Positions 17,052 through 26,318 of a DNA stretch of 64,000 bases are shown in pieces. Position 1 is the first letter of the stretch, and every line of letters starts with the position of its first letter. Source of the stretch: Haloactinomyces albus (GTDB lineage: Bacteria; Actinomycetota; Actinomycetes; Mycobacteriales; Pseudonocardiaceae); contig NZ_JAVDXW010000001.1 of the NCBI RefSeq assembly GCF_031458135.1, positions 3,410,001 through 3,474,000 of the forward strand. The letters are read 5' to 3'. A program made the position numbers and the translations under genes. The notes under the pieces are model-generated. The model made no database searches, was not told the origin of the DNA, and saw nothing but the letters and a program-made list of their open reading frames with translations.

Positions 17052-18274
17052 GTGAGCAGCACAACAGCCACAACGAACACGCCGACAACGAGCGGACCGC
17101 CGACGAGCAGCCTGCCGATGAGCAGGCCGTCAACGAGTACGCAACAGGCGAACACCAGCGGCCCAGTCCGACGGAGGCCGAACTGGCCGAAATGAGCCGT
17201 GACGAGAAGGTGCGGCTCGGTGTGGCCCTCGACGATGTCGAACTCGTCGAGTACCGCGACGAGTGGCCCATCAAGGGAACTCGTGCGGAGCGGCGTGCCG
17301 AGCGGGCCGTGGCGGCGTGGTTCTCCCTCGCGGGTCTGTCGGCGCTCGCGTTCATCGGAGTCTTCGTCTTCTGGCCGTGGCGCTACCAGAATCCGCTGAT
17401 CGATCCGCGCGGGCACTTCATCTACTCGCTGTACAACCCGCTGATCGGTTTCTTCCTCGGGTTGTCGATCTTCGCGGTCGGTATCGGCGTGATCCTGTAC
17501 TCGAAGAAGTTCCTGCCGCACGAGGTCGCCGTCCAGCAGCGCCACGATGGCCACGGCTCCGACGAAACCGACCGCCAGACCGCGACCGCGTTGCTCGCGG
17601 ACGCCGGAAGTCGCAGCGGTATCGCACGGCGCTCGATGATCAAGCGCACGGCCGGCTTCGGTGTCGGTGCCTTCGGTCTCGGCACCGGCGTGCTCGTGCT
17701 CGGCGGCATGGTCAAGAACCCGTGGGCCGAGACCGGCCCCGACTCGCTGCTGCACACGGGATGGATGCAGACCGAAGGCGAGAAGGTCTACCTGCGGCGC
17801 AACACCGGTGATCCGCACGATGTGTCGCTGGTGCGTCCGCAGGATCTCGCGCCGGGGAGTTTCGAGACGGTCTTCCCGTTCCGGGAGTCCGAACGCCACA
17901 ACGAGGAAGCCCTGCTGCATGCGCTGCGCAGGTCGGACAACCCCGTCATGCTGATCCGGCTGCATCCGGGAGCAGCTCCTGTCGAGCGCAAGGGCCAGGA
18001 GACCTTCAACTACGGCGACTACTACGCCTACTCGAAGATCTGCACCCATCTCGGCTGCCCGACCTCGTTGTACGAGGCGGAGACCGGCCGGTTGCTGTGC
18101 CCCTGCCACCAGTCACAGTTCGACGTGGCACACAGCTACGCCAAGCCCGTATTCGGCCCGGCGACGCGTTCCCTGCCACAGCTTCCGATCACGGTGGACA
18201 CGGAAGGGTATTTCGTGGCCAGGCACGACTTCATCGAGCCCATCGGCCCGGCGTACTGGGAGCGTAACTCATGA
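17048..18274 (+). CDS. qcrA: Rieske iron-sulfur subunit of the bcc complex
   Basis: A 408-residue Rieske protein of the actinobacterial type. The N-terminal 75 residues are very acidic and rich in Asn and Gln ([18 protein letters not shown]), three membrane helices follow (about 88-110, 130-150, 203-222), and the [2Fe-2S] site is formed by Cys332, His334, Cys337, Cys351 and His354 in CTHLGCP and CPCHQSQFD. The ATG at 17048 overlaps the qcrC stop by four bases, favouring it over an upstream start. The long acidic N-terminus may suit a salt-tolerant host, but that is speculation. It overlaps qcrB by four bases. Confidence 0.96.
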   Translation: MSEQHNSHNEHADNERTADEQPADEQAVNEYATGEHQRPSPTEAELAEMSRDEKVRLGVALDDVELVEYRDEWPIKGTRAERRAERAVAAWFSLAGLSALAFIGVFVFWPWRYQNPLIDPRGHFIYSLYNPLIGFFLGLSIFAVGIGVILYSKKFLPHEVAVQQRHDGHGSDETDRQTATALLADAGSRSGIARRSMIKRTAGFGVGAFGLGTGVLVLGGMVKNPWAETGPDSLLHTGWMQTEGEKVYLRRNTGDPHDVSLVRPQDLAPGSFETVFPFRESERHNEEALLHALRRSDNPVMLIRLHPGAAPVERKGQETFNYGDYYAYSKICTHLGCPTSLYEAETGRLLCPCHQSQFDVAHSYAKPVFGPATRSLPQLPITVDTEGYFVARHDFIEPIGPAYWERNS

Positions 18275-19941
18275 GTTCGATCACCACCCCCACCAAATCG
18301 GACAGTGCCGCCTACCGCTTGGCCGGACGTCAGGCCGACGAGCTCGACAAGCGGTTCCAGATGGCCGCGGGGCTGCGCCGTCAGATCAACAAGGTCTTCC
18401 CGACGCACTGGTCGTTCCTGCTCGGTGAGGTCGCGCTTTACACCTTCATCATACTGCTTCTGACGGGGACGTACCTGGCGTTTTTCTTCGACCCGTCGAT
18501 GGCCGAGGTCGAATACCAGGGCGCGTACGCCAACCTGCGTGGCGTGGAGATGACGCGTGCCTTCGCCAGTACGCTCGACATCTCCTTCGAGGTTCGTGGC
18601 GGTATGTTCGCCCGTCAGGTGCACCACTGGGCGGCCCTGCTGTTCATGGCCTCGATCGTGGCCCACATGTTCCGGATCTTTTTCACCGGAGCGTTCCGCC
18701 GTCCCCGTGAGACGAACTGGATGATCGGCATCCTGCTGTTCATCCTGGGCATGTTCGAAGGGTTCACCGGTTACTCGCTGCCGGACGACCTGCTGTCGGG
18801 TACCGGCGTTCGCATCGCCTCCGGGATCACGTTGTCCGTGCCGGTCGTGGGCACATGGCTGCACTGGATCCTTTTCGGTGGCGAGTTCCCCGGAACCGAG
18901 CTCATCCCGCGCTTCTACATGATGCACATCTTCCTGCTCCCGGGACTGATCCTCGGGCTGATCGCGGTGCATCTCGCGCTCGTGTGGTATCAGAAGCACA
19001 CCCAGTTCCCCGGTGTACGCCGCAAGGAGACCAACGTCGTCGGTGTGCGGATCATGCCGATGTTCGCGACCAAGGCGGGGGGCTTCTTCGCGGTCGTCAC
19101 CGGCGTGACGGCGATCATGGGTGGTGTCTTCCAGATCAACGGGGTCTGGAACCTGGGCCCCTACATCCCGTCGCAGGTTTCGGCCGCGTCCCAGCCCGAC
19201 TGGTACATGATCTGGACGGACGGTTCGAGTCGTCTGTGGCCGGCATGGGAGATCTACCTCGGCTCGTTCACCATCCCCGCGGCATTCTGGCCGACCGCGT
19301 TCTTCATGGGCGCGATCTTCACGGTCGCTCTGCTGTACCCGGCGATCGAGCGCAAGCTCAGCGGGGACACGGCACACCACAACCTGCTTCAGCGGCCACG
19401 CGATGTTCCCGTGCGCACCAGCCTCGGCATGATGGCGATCACGTTCTTCATGGTGCTGATGATCTCCGGCGTGAACGACATCATCGCGTTCAAGTTCAAC
19501 ATCTCGCTGAACGCGATGACGTGGATCGGCCGTATCGGTCTGCTGATCGCCCCGCCGATCGCGTACTACATCACCTACCGGATCTGCCTCGGTCTGCAGA
19601 AGGCCGATCGTGAGGTCCTCGAGCACGGCATCGAGACCGGCATCATCAAGCGGTTGCCGCACGGTGAGTTCATCGAGGTGCACCAGCCGCTCGGGCCGGT
19701 GGATTCGCACGGTCATCCCGAGGAGCTGGAGTACCAGGGTGCTCCGGTGCCGAAGCGGATGAACAAGCTCGGTGCCGCGGGGCATCCGGTCGAGGGCAGT
19801 TTCCTCAAGCCCGATCCCGTCGATGAGACGGTAGCGCTCGAGCGTGCTCGCAGCGAGGAAGCCGAGCGGGAGAGGATCGAGCAGGAGGAGCGCGAGCAGG
19901 GCGAGCTCGTGGCGGGCAAACCGCAGCAGCCTTCCGAGTGA
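18271..19941 (+). CDS. qcrB: Cytochrome b subunit of the bcc complex
   Basis: QcrB is the menaquinol-oxidising, two-heme cytochrome b of the supercomplex, 556 residues long. The N-terminal helices carry the heme histidines ([18 protein letters not shown] and the later [17 protein letters not shown]), [14 protein letters not shown] is the quinol-site loop, and the C-terminal 110 residues form a charged Glu-rich tail that replaces the usual extra helices of mitochondrial enzymes. It starts in a four-base overlap with qcrA. It is the last gene of the run and is followed by a very strong hairpin. Confidence 0.96.
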   Translation: MSSITTPTKSDSAAYRLAGRQADELDKRFQMAAGLRRQINKVFPTHWSFLLGEVALYTFIILLLTGTYLAFFFDPSMAEVEYQGAYANLRGVEMTRAFASTLDISFEVRGGMFARQVHHWAALLFMASIVAHMFRIFFTGAFRRPRETNWMIGILLFILGMFEGFTGYSLPDDLLSGTGVRIASGITLSVPVVGTWLHWILFGGEFPGTELIPRFYMMHIFLLPGLILGLIAVHLALVWYQKHTQFPGVRRKETNVVGVRIMPMFATKAGGFFAVVTGVTAIMGGVFQINGVWNLGPYIPSQVSAASQPDWYMIWTDGSSRLWPAWEIYLGSFTIPAAFWPTAFFMGAIFTVALLYPAIERKLSGDTAHHNLLQRPRDVPVRTSLGMMAITFFMVLMISGVNDIIAFKFNISLNAMTWIGRIGLLIAPPIAYYITYRICLGLQKADREVLEHGIETGIIKRLPHGEFIEVHQPLGPVDSHGHPEELEYQGAPVPKRMNKLGAAGHPVEGSFLKPDPVDETVALERARSEEAERERIEQEEREQGELVAGKPQQPSE

Positions 19942-19953
19942 GTTGATCCGATC

Positions 19954-20001
19954 ACGGCGAGGGGCCCGGCACCATGCTCTCGGTGCCGGGCCCCTCGCCG
20001 T
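19954..20001. terminator. Very strong bidirectional terminator
   Basis: A perfect 20-bp inverted repeat (19954-19973 with 19982-20001) with an 8-base loop, followed by tcgaagttttg, lies between the convergent qcrB and nuclease genes. It is the longest perfect hairpin that I found in the window. Confidence 0.92.
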
Positions 20002-20033
20002 TCGAAGTTTTGCCCGAAACTTCAGCCCGCTCC

Positions 20034-21767
20034 TCAGTCGGCGGCGGGGTAGGGCGTGCGTGCGTCTGCGACACGATCGAGCCAGGTGCGCCATCGGCCT
20101 GCGGCGCCTGCCGGTTCCGACCACGGTGTGACGCATCGGACCATGCGGGTGTCTCCTGCCGTCAGCCACCGGTAAACGACGTGGATTTCATCGGCAGGAG
20201 CCCCCAGCAGCGGCCCGTCGCCGGGAACGACCGTTTCGGCGGAAGCCTGCAGCGCGTCCACGACCGGCATCGGTGGGGTTCCGCGTTGCGCCGTTCCCGC
20301 CGCGGCGAGCCGACCGTGTCGTACCACCGCGAAGTTCCATCCGCCGAGGCCGTCGGGACGGGCGGCAACCAGCTCGGGAATCGCGGCGAGCGCGGCCAGT
20401 CGCTGCCCCCGGTCGAGGGAACGTACCAGGTTGGCGAGCCGGTCGCGGTGGGTTGCGGCATCCTCGAACCGTTGAGCCGCGGACAGCTGATCCAGTTCGG
20501 CGCGCAGATGCTCCAGGAGCGCGTCGCCCCGTCCGGTCATGACATCGTGTACCGAGATCACCTGAGGGGCGTACTCGTCGACGCTCTGATACCCGGCGCA
20601 GGGGGCGCCGCAGTGCCCCAGGTCGTACACGGCGCAGGGACGGCCTCGCTGCTCCTTGGCGGGAATGCGCTCGGTGCATCGCCGCAGGCTGGTGACGGAT
20701 TGCAGGGCCTCCACCGCCTCCACGGCGGCCCGGCGGCCTCGGAACGGCCCGATGGCCTGCGGCTTCGGTGTCCGTACGATCGACAGCCGGGGAAAGGCCT
20801 CGTCGGTCAGGATCACCCACCATGCGCGCTGCGGGAACTTGGAACGCCGGTTGTAGGGCGGCTGATGGGCTCCCAACAGCCGCAGCTCGCGGACTTCGGC
20901 CTCCAAGGGATGCGAGCACTCGATGTGATCCACCCGGTCGGAAAGGGCGACCATCTCCTTGACCCGGCCCCGCCGCTCACCGGCCGTGAAATACTGGCGG
21001 ACCCTTCGACGCAGGTCGGTGGCGGTGCCGACATACAGCACCTCGTCGTTCGGCCCGCGGAAAAGGTAGGTACCGGGAGCGCTCGGGAGAGCATCGGCGA
21101 GGTGGCGTTTGCGTCGCTGCTGCGGGCTGACGTCGGACAGGTATCCGAGGAGCTCTTCCAGCGAGTGCACGCCCAGCGGCCCGACGCGCTCCAGCAGACT
21201 GTGCAGGACGTCGACGGTGGTGCGGGCGTCGTCGAGAGCCCGGTGCACCGGCTCGGTCCGAGTGCGCAGCACCCGCGCAAGCGTGGCGAGCTTGTGGTTG
21301 GGGGTCTCCTCTCTGCTCAGGACCCGTCGAGCCAGCTGAACGGTGCACACGCTCGTGGGCTTCGGCCACACCAGTCCGAGCTGTGCACAGCCCGCACGCA
21401 GAAATCCGAGGTCGAATGTCGCATTGTGGGCGACGAGGACGCTGCCCCTGCTGAATTCGAGGAATGCGGGCAGCACCGATTCCAGCGTGGGTGCCTCGGC
21501 GACCATGGCGTCGGTGATACCGGTGATCGATACGACGGCGGATGGGATGGGCTGTCCTGGGGCGACCAGTGTGGAGAATTCGCCGAGGACCTCGCCACCC
21601 CGGACCTTGACCGCTCCGATTTCGGTGACGGCGTCCTGACCGCTCCTGCCGCCGGTGGTCTCCAGGTCGACCACGACGAAGGTGACCTCGTGCAGTGGCA
21701 GCCCGAGCTCGTCGAAGGAGAGCTGCCTGCGGGGAAGCCGGGCGTGCTCTCGAGAGGTCTCCGTCAT
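20034..21767 (-). CDS. DEDDh exonuclease fused to a UvrC-like GIY-YIG domain
   Basis: A 577-residue two-part nuclease. Residues 28-195 are a DnaQ-type 3'-5' exonuclease: Asp34 and Glu36 in VVDLETTGG, Asp119 in NATFD and His175/Asp179 in HRALDDA. Residues 230-310 are a GIY-YIG endonuclease domain of the UvrC/Cho type (PGTYLFRGPNDEVLYVGTATDLRRRVRQYF region), followed by a C-terminal UvrC-like part with Cys residues (YDLGHCGAPCAGY). M. tuberculosis Rv2191 has the same build. It probably acts in DNA repair. The ATG at 21767 lies eight bases after TACGGT (minus strand), so a leaderless message is possible. It diverges from the NYN gene. Confidence 0.9.
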   Translation of the reverse strand: MTETSREHARLPRRQLSFDELGLPLHEVTFVVVDLETTGGRSGQDAVTEIGAVKVRGGEVLGEFSTLVAPGQPIPSAVVSITGITDAMVAEAPTLESVLPAFLEFSRGSVLVAHNATFDLGFLRAGCAQLGLVWPKPTSVCTVQLARRVLSREETPNHKLATLARVLRTRTEPVHRALDDARTTVDVLHSLLERVGPLGVHSLEELLGYLSDVSPQQRRKRHLADALPSAPGTYLFRGPNDEVLYVGTATDLRRRVRQYFTAGERRGRVKEMVALSDRVDHIECSHPLEAEVRELRLLGAHQPPYNRRSKFPQRAWWVILTDEAFPRLSIVRTPKPQAIGPFRGRRAAVEAVEALQSVTSLRRCTERIPAKEQRGRPCAVYDLGHCGAPCAGYQSVDEYAPQVISVHDVMTGRGDALLEHLRAELDQLSAAQRFEDAATHRDRLANLVRSLDRGQRLAALAAIPELVAARPDGLGGWNFAVVRHGRLAAAGTAQRGTPPMPVVDALQASAETVVPGDGPLLGAPADEIHVVYRWLTAGDTRMVRCVTPWSEPAGAAGRWRTWLDRVADARTPYPAAD

Positions 21768-21853
21768 CTTCGCGCACCGTACGCGCCTGTACCGACAGTG
21801 CCATGCTACCGGTGCGTTCCCGCAGCCAACCGAGCGGCGATTAACCTGGGAGA

Positions 21854-23230
21854 GTGATACCGCCGACGACGGGTGACGGCAACGAGGCACCCTTTCCCGA
21901 CGAGTCTGCTGCCGACAGTGCACAGCAGACCAGTGGTGCTGTCGCCCGGGTCGACTGGGAGAACCTGCCCGGTCCGGTGGCTCACCGACTGGCCGAGTTA
22001 TCGGCGGCGGCGCTGGGCACGCTGCGCCACTCGGACATTCCCGCGCAATTACGGCCCGTCGTGCGGTTCGCGGCAGCCAAGCGGGCGAAACTGGGATTGG
22101 TGCCCCTGGTCGCGGCGTTGCGTGATTCGGCCGTGTTCCGCACGGCGGTGGTGGATTGGTGCCGGACACACCGGCCCGAGGCACTCGATCTCGAGCATGG
22201 TGACCCTGCCGTCGTGGCCGCGGCCGCGCTCCTACAGGACTCGGCTGTGGCCACGCACTACGTGGAGCTGGTCGGCTACCGCACCGAGCGTGGGCAACTG
22301 CGTTCCGAACGGGACTCGGCCCTGGCCCGTTCGGACAAGCTTGCCGGTGAGGTCGAGCGCTTGCGCAATGAGCTGGCCGAGACCAAGCTCGCAGCCGAAC
22401 GTGCCGGAGACACCGATGATTCCGAGGCGGACCGGTTGCGCAAGCGACTCCGCGAACAGGGCGTCCGTCTCAAGGAGGCCAGGCAGGAGGCCGAATCCGC
22501 GCGGGCCGATCTGGAACGCGTCCGGCAGGAGTCGGCGGCCGCGATCGCGGAGACCACCGCACAACGAGACCGCGAGCAGGCGAAGGCTCAGGAGGAGCGT
22601 ATTCGCGCGGAGCGTGCTGGGGCCGAGGCCGAGACCGCTCGCCGATCGGCGCGGGAAGCCAGGCAGGGCGACGAGATGCGGCTGGCACTTCTGCTGGAGA
22701 CGATGGAGGGTGCGCTGGGAGGCTTGCGTCGGGAACTGGGCGCCACCGGGCGCGGCCCCAAACCGGCTGATGCGGTCTCGGGAGTGCGGGCGGATACCGG
22801 AACTCCGCCGCACGTACCCGACAGAGCCGCACTGGAGCGCCTGCTGGCGCTGCCTGCGATCCATCTCATCGTGGACGGCTACAACGTCACCAAGACCGGC
22901 TATCCGGAGATTCCGCTTGCCGATCAGCGGGACCGGTTGGCTCATCAGCTCGCATCCCTGGCCGCGCAGACCGGGGTGGAGGTGACCTTGGTTTTCGACG
23001 GTGCCGATGTGGTCGCGGTCCCCGCGGCCGGGCCGCGGGGGGTTCGGGTGCTGTTCAGCGAGCCGGGTGTCCAGGCCGACGACGTGATCCGTGGCCTGGT
23101 GGAGGCGGAGCCGCCGGGACGGCAACTGATCGTGGCCACGTCGGATCAGGAAGTGGTCACCTCGGTGCGGCATCGCGGGGCCTACGCGGTGGCTTCCTCG
23201 GTGCTGCTCGCGCGTATCAACCGGACGTAG
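21854..23230 (+). CDS. NYN-domain (PIN-like) RNA-binding protein with coiled coil
   Basis: A 458-residue protein. Residues 35-140 form a helical N-terminal domain, residues 150-275 are a long Glu/Arg/Ala-rich coiled coil (for example RSEVERLRNELAETKLAAE-like heptads), and residues 325-457 are a NYN domain of the YacP/DUF901 type, with conserved acidic residues in LIVDGYNVTK, TLVFDGADV and QADDVIRG. NYN domains are PIN-fold RNases, so RNA cleavage is likely. The GTG start lies six bases after TAACCT (21842-21847), fitting a leaderless message. It is divergent from the DEDDh nuclease, only 86 bases away, so the two nucleases share a promoter region. Confidence 0.88.
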   Translation: MIPPTTGDGNEAPFPDESAADSAQQTSGAVARVDWENLPGPVAHRLAELSAAALGTLRHSDIPAQLRPVVRFAAAKRAKLGLVPLVAALRDSAVFRTAVVDWCRTHRPEALDLEHGDPAVVAAAALLQDSAVATHYVELVGYRTERGQLRSERDSALARSDKLAGEVERLRNELAETKLAAERAGDTDDSEADRLRKRLREQGVRLKEARQEAESARADLERVRQESAAAIAETTAQRDREQAKAQEERIRAERAGAEAETARRSAREARQGDEMRLALLLETMEGALGGLRRELGATGRGPKPADAVSGVRADTGTPPHVPDRAALERLLALPAIHLIVDGYNVTKTGYPEIPLADQRDRLAHQLASLAAQTGVEVTLVFDGADVVAVPAAGPRGVRVLFSEPGVQADDVIRGLVEAEPPGRQLIVATSDQEVVTSVRHRGAYAVASSVLLARINRT

Positions 23231-23597
23231 GACGTCGTCGAGAAGTGCTGTGCATGGGCACGACGTGATCGTGAAGTGCTCGCTCGCCGTACGTCGTGCG
23301 GTCACTGCGGAGGACAACTCGGCGACGGTCTTCGACCGCTCGGCGCATGAGAGTGATCTCATAGCCGGTCACGTGTCGTGCCCGGTGGAATATCGAAGGA
23401 GGTCTCCGTCAAGGGCGCGGTTTTCGAGCACGGGGCGGGACCTGCATTTCGGCTACATTCAGCGATCGAAGTTCCTCCTTTCGGGGCTCGATGCCGAGAG
23501 GTGTGGTTCTATCGGACCCACTCTGGACGCCTCGGCTCACCTCTCGTAACCTAGCCGAGACTTCGTGGCGATCAGCTACTCAAACCGGGTGGCTCCG
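23231..23597. other. Intergenic leader/promoter region without a clear gene
   Basis: These 367 bases before the likely riboswitch hold no convincing gene. A 99-codon open frame on the plus strand starting at 23250 has poor codon bias and no ribosome site. TAACCT at 23547-23552, about 45 bases before the aptamer, is a possible -10 element for the downstream wall-hydrolase transcript. Confidence 0.4.
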
Positions 23598-23742
23598 CGA
23601 AGTCACCGCCGTCTCGGCTTGTCGGGGAGCCGAACCGGGGGCTCGTCTCGTGGACGAGTCCGGTCCGGGTATGCCCAGCATGCCCGTCGGTGGGCCGCAT
23701 CGTGGCTCGAACCTGTGACCGCATCCCGGTCAGGCGGTCGGA
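23598..23742 (+). promoter_or_regulatory. Candidate c-di-AMP (ydaO-yuaA type) riboswitch
   Basis: The leader of the NlpC/P60 gene resembles the ydaO class: ACCGCC (23605-23610) can pair with GGCGGT (23733-23738) as the closing stem; CGGGGAGCC...ACCGGGGG (23632 onward) and the 3' block CGAACCTGTGACC...CGGTCAGGC (23708-23735) resemble the conserved GGGGAACC...GGGGUGA and GAACCCGACAGCU...GUAGGC segments. The element ends about 15 bases before the start codon. In actinobacteria this class often controls wall hydrolases and resuscitation factors. I matched it by memory of the consensus, so a covariance search would settle it. Confidence 0.55.
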
Positions 23743-23756
23743 GCAGTGAAGGAGCT

Positions 23757-24806
23757 ATGCGCGAGGTGGCGTCGCACCGAACGAAGCGCTCGATGCGCGG
23801 AACTTTCACCGTGACGGCGGTTGCCGCCGCGATCACCATGACCTCCGCGCCGGCCATCGCAGATCCGCAACTTCCCGACAGTGCCCCGGAAGCGGTCGAG
23901 CAGCTGCGCAAGCTGTCCCGCGAGGCGGAGAAGCTCACCGAGAAGTACCACCGGGCACAGGACGATCACGATGCGCGGCTGGCCGACCTCAAGCGGGCCA
24001 AGGCCGCTGCTGCCAAGGCGACGAAGGTCGCCGACCAGGCACGCGCCGAGGAAGAGAAGTTCCGCGTCAAGGTCGATGAACTCACCAGTTCGGCCTATCA
24101 AGGGGCCCGGCTCAACCAGCTTTCCGCGCTGCTGGTCAGTGAATCCCCCGGCGAGTACCTCGACCGCGCGGCCACCATGGACGCCCTGGCCAAGGACAAC
24201 AGCGAGGCGATCCGGGCGCTGGCAGCCGCCACGGACAAGGCCGAGGCAGCCGAGCGGCGTGCTGCCGAGGCGAAGAAGCGCGCTGCCAAGGCGGCAGCCG
24301 ATGCGGCCCGCATCGAGAAGGAGATCGCCGAGAAGAAAGCCGCCATGGAGGAGCAGGTCGCCGAGGCGCGCGATCAACTGGAGGAGTTGACCAGCGAAGA
24401 GCAGGCGGCGATCCCCGGTGGGAACACCGACTACGAGTTCCAGGGAGGTGCCGGTGCTGCTGCGGGAGCGGTGCAGGCAGCATTGAGCAAGCAGGGTTCA
24501 CCCTATGTCTGGGGTGCGGAGGGACCGAACAGGTTCGATTGCTCCGGCCTGATGTACTGGGCCTACAACCAGGTCGGAGTGTCGATTCCGCGGTCCAGCA
24601 GTGCCCAGGCACAGACCGGCAAGCCCGTTTCGGCGAGCCAGCTCCAGCCCGGTGACCTCATTTTCTACTACAGCCCGGTGAGTCACGTGGGGATGTACGT
24701 GGGCAACGGCAAGGCGGTGCACGCACCGACCGCCGGTTCCACGGTGCATGTGACGGATTATCAGGACATCGCACCGGTCAACCGCATGCGTCGCGTCGCG
24801 GGTTGA
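23757..24806 (+). CDS. Secreted NlpC/P60 peptidoglycan endopeptidase (RipC-like)
   Basis: A 349-residue wall hydrolase. Residues 13-34 (MRGTFTVTAVAAAITMTSAPAIA region) are a signal peptide; residues 40-220 are a long Lys/Glu/Ala coiled coil, as in RipC/PcsB-type hydrolases; residues 235-349 are the NlpC/P60 domain with catalytic Cys in NRFDCSGLMYW, His in SHVGMYVG and a third His in KAVHAPT. GAAGGAG precedes the ATG at 23757. It cuts peptide stems of peptidoglycan during growth or division. The coiled coil suggests control by a membrane partner such as FtsEX. The likely c-di-AMP riboswitch just upstream would tie expression to turgor signals. Confidence 0.93.
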   Translation: MREVASHRTKRSMRGTFTVTAVAAAITMTSAPAIADPQLPDSAPEAVEQLRKLSREAEKLTEKYHRAQDDHDARLADLKRAKAAAAKATKVADQARAEEEKFRVKVDELTSSAYQGARLNQLSALLVSESPGEYLDRAATMDALAKDNSEAIRALAAATDKAEAAERRAAEAKKRAAKAAADAARIEKEIAEKKAAMEEQVAEARDQLEELTSEEQAAIPGGNTDYEFQGGAGAAAGAVQAALSKQGSPYVWGAEGPNRFDCSGLMYWAYNQVGVSIPRSSSAQAQTGKPVSASQLQPGDLIFYYSPVSHVGMYVGNGKAVHAPTAGSTVHVTDYQDIAPVNRMRRVAG

Positions 24807-24823
24807 GCTCGGCATTCGGTTCG

Positions 24824-24853
24824 AACCGGCACTTTGCGGGTGCGCCGGTTTTC
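24824..24853 (+). terminator. Terminator after the NlpC/P60 gene
   Basis: AACCGGC (24824-24830) pairs with GCCGGTT (24844-24850) and is followed by TTTC; the stem can be extended with a bulge. It lies 18 bases after the stop codon. Confidence 0.7.
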
Positions 24854-24934
24854 CGCGCCATGGTGGGGAGAATGTCCGGGTGAGTGCGCCTGCGTGGCCT
24901 GCCCGCGCCACGCAGGCGACTTACCATCGGCTCT

Positions 24935-26248
24935 GTGCGGGCCTTCAGGACGTGGCGAGGGTGTTTTCTCGTTGCGGTCCTGACCGGAATCGCGATGATG
25001 GCCTGGACCCCCGTGCCGCCCCGGGAACAGGCCGTCGATCCCCCCGAAAGGCGGGGCCGGGGCGGCCGTATCGCGGCGACTTCGCGTCAGCACGACATCA
25101 CCGTGCTCCTGCGCCGACGCGCCGAGGCGCTGCGCACCGGAGACGAGGCCGCCTTCATGACATCGGTCGATCCGAAGGCGTCGTCACGATTTCAACACCG
25201 GCAACGCATGCTCGTGCGGAACCTGACGGAAGTACCGCTGGCGAAGTGGACTTACCGGCTTGAGGCTGCCTCCACAGTGCCTCCGCCGGACCCCGAGACC
25301 CTTCCTGCCCCTCCCGACGAGCTGTGGGCTCCACGCGTGACCCTGAACTACGCCCTGGCCGGAGTCGATACCGTGCCCGTCACTCGGGTGATGGGCTATC
25401 TGTTCGCTCGGCGAGGTGACTCGTGGTACCTGACCAGCGATACCGCCCTGCGGTCACGGGGACGTTCGACCTGGCGTGGACCGTGGGACCACGGCATGGT
25501 GCGTGCGGTACCGACGGAGTCGGGATTGGTGCTCGGCCACGATTCCAACCGGGAACTCGTCGATCGAGTGGCCGGGATGCTCGATGAGTCGATCGCGGCC
25601 GTCACCGAAGTATGGGGCACCGAGTGGTCCCGCCGGATCGGTGTCGTGGTACCGGGTTCCCGTGCGGAACTACGCGCGCTGGTCGGCCCCTCGTTCGGAT
25701 TGGACGGGATCGCGGCCGTTGCGGTGACCGATGAGGTGGACACCACCACCGGGCGTGTGGAAGGGGCGCGAGTGATCCTCAACACGCGCATGGCGGGTCC
25801 GTTGAGCGATACCGCCCTGCGCGTGGTGCTCAAGCACGAGATCCTGCACATCGCCGCCCGGGCCGACACCGTCGGCGGCGCCCCGATGTGGATGCTGGAG
25901 GGATTCGCCGATTACGTGGGCTACCGCGGTAGCGGGATTCCTCCGGAACGGATCGTGCCGGACCTGATCCGTCGGCTTCGTACGGAAGGCCCGCCCACCG
26001 CGTTGCCGTCGGATCGTGATTTCCGAAGGTCGGGCAACCGTCTGGACGTGAGCTATCAGCAGTCGTGGTCGGTGGTGCGGTTCCTCGTCCAGGAATGGGG
26101 CGAGCAGCGCGTGGTCGAGCTGTATCGCCGTATCGCCGGGTCACGGTCGTCCGAAAAGGCGGCGGAGGCGCTGCACGACATGACGGGGATGACCAGAGCC
26201 GAGTTCGTCGACAACTGGGGCCGGTACTTGCGCCGTACTTTCGGCTGA
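24935..26248 (+). CDS. Zinc metallopeptidase-like protein (peptidase MA type), membrane-anchored
   Basis: A 437-residue protein with one N-terminal membrane segment (residues 10-27, FLVAVLTGIAMMAWTPV) and an extracytoplasmic body. HEILH at residues 301-305 is a HExxH zinc site and the downstream LEGFADYVGY (Glu322) gives the third ligand, the gluzincin layout of peptidase MA family proteins. The region between resembles a ketosteroid-isomerase-like fold (residues 50-170), often found before such domains. The GTG at 24935 lies seven bases after TACCAT (24922-24927), so the message is probably leaderless. Substrate unknown. Confidence 0.82.
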   Translation: MRAFRTWRGCFLVAVLTGIAMMAWTPVPPREQAVDPPERRGRGGRIAATSRQHDITVLLRRRAEALRTGDEAAFMTSVDPKASSRFQHRQRMLVRNLTEVPLAKWTYRLEAASTVPPPDPETLPAPPDELWAPRVTLNYALAGVDTVPVTRVMGYLFARRGDSWYLTSDTALRSRGRSTWRGPWDHGMVRAVPTESGLVLGHDSNRELVDRVAGMLDESIAAVTEVWGTEWSRRIGVVVPGSRAELRALVGPSFGLDGIAAVAVTDEVDTTTGRVEGARVILNTRMAGPLSDTALRVVLKHEILHIAARADTVGGAPMWMLEGFADYVGYRGSGIPPERIVPDLIRRLRTEGPPTALPSDRDFRRSGNRLDVSYQQSWSVVRFLVQEWGEQRVVELYRRIAGSRSSEKAAEALHDMTGMTRAEFVDNWGRYLRRTFG

Positions 26249-26254
26249 GGCGCT

Positions 26255-26304
26255 CTGCGCCGGTGACCGTGGACCCGATCCGGGGTACCCGACCACCGGC
26301 GCAG
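26255..26304. terminator. Bidirectional terminator-like hairpin
   Basis: A perfect 11-bp inverted repeat (26255-26265 with 26294-26304) with a 28-base loop lies between the convergent metallopeptidase and acyl-CoA ligase genes. Confidence 0.6.
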
Positions 26305-26318
26305 CACCGTCCGATATT

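Noticed and set aside
18136-20169. Long minus-strand open frame across qcrA-qcrB (about 677 codons)
   Set aside because: It is the reverse of the strongly coding qcr genes; the translation is His/Arg/Asp-rich with no family motif, typical of a shadow frame in GC-rich DNA.
23250-23549. 99-codon plus-strand ORF between the NYN gene and the riboswitch
   Set aside because: Poor third-position bias, no ribosome site or leaderless box, and no family resemblance.
24817-24828. Palindrome CGGTTCGAACCG as a possible LexA box
   Set aside because: It does not have the TCGAAC-N4-GTTCGA spacing and lies within the terminator region after the NlpC/P60 gene, not at a promoter.
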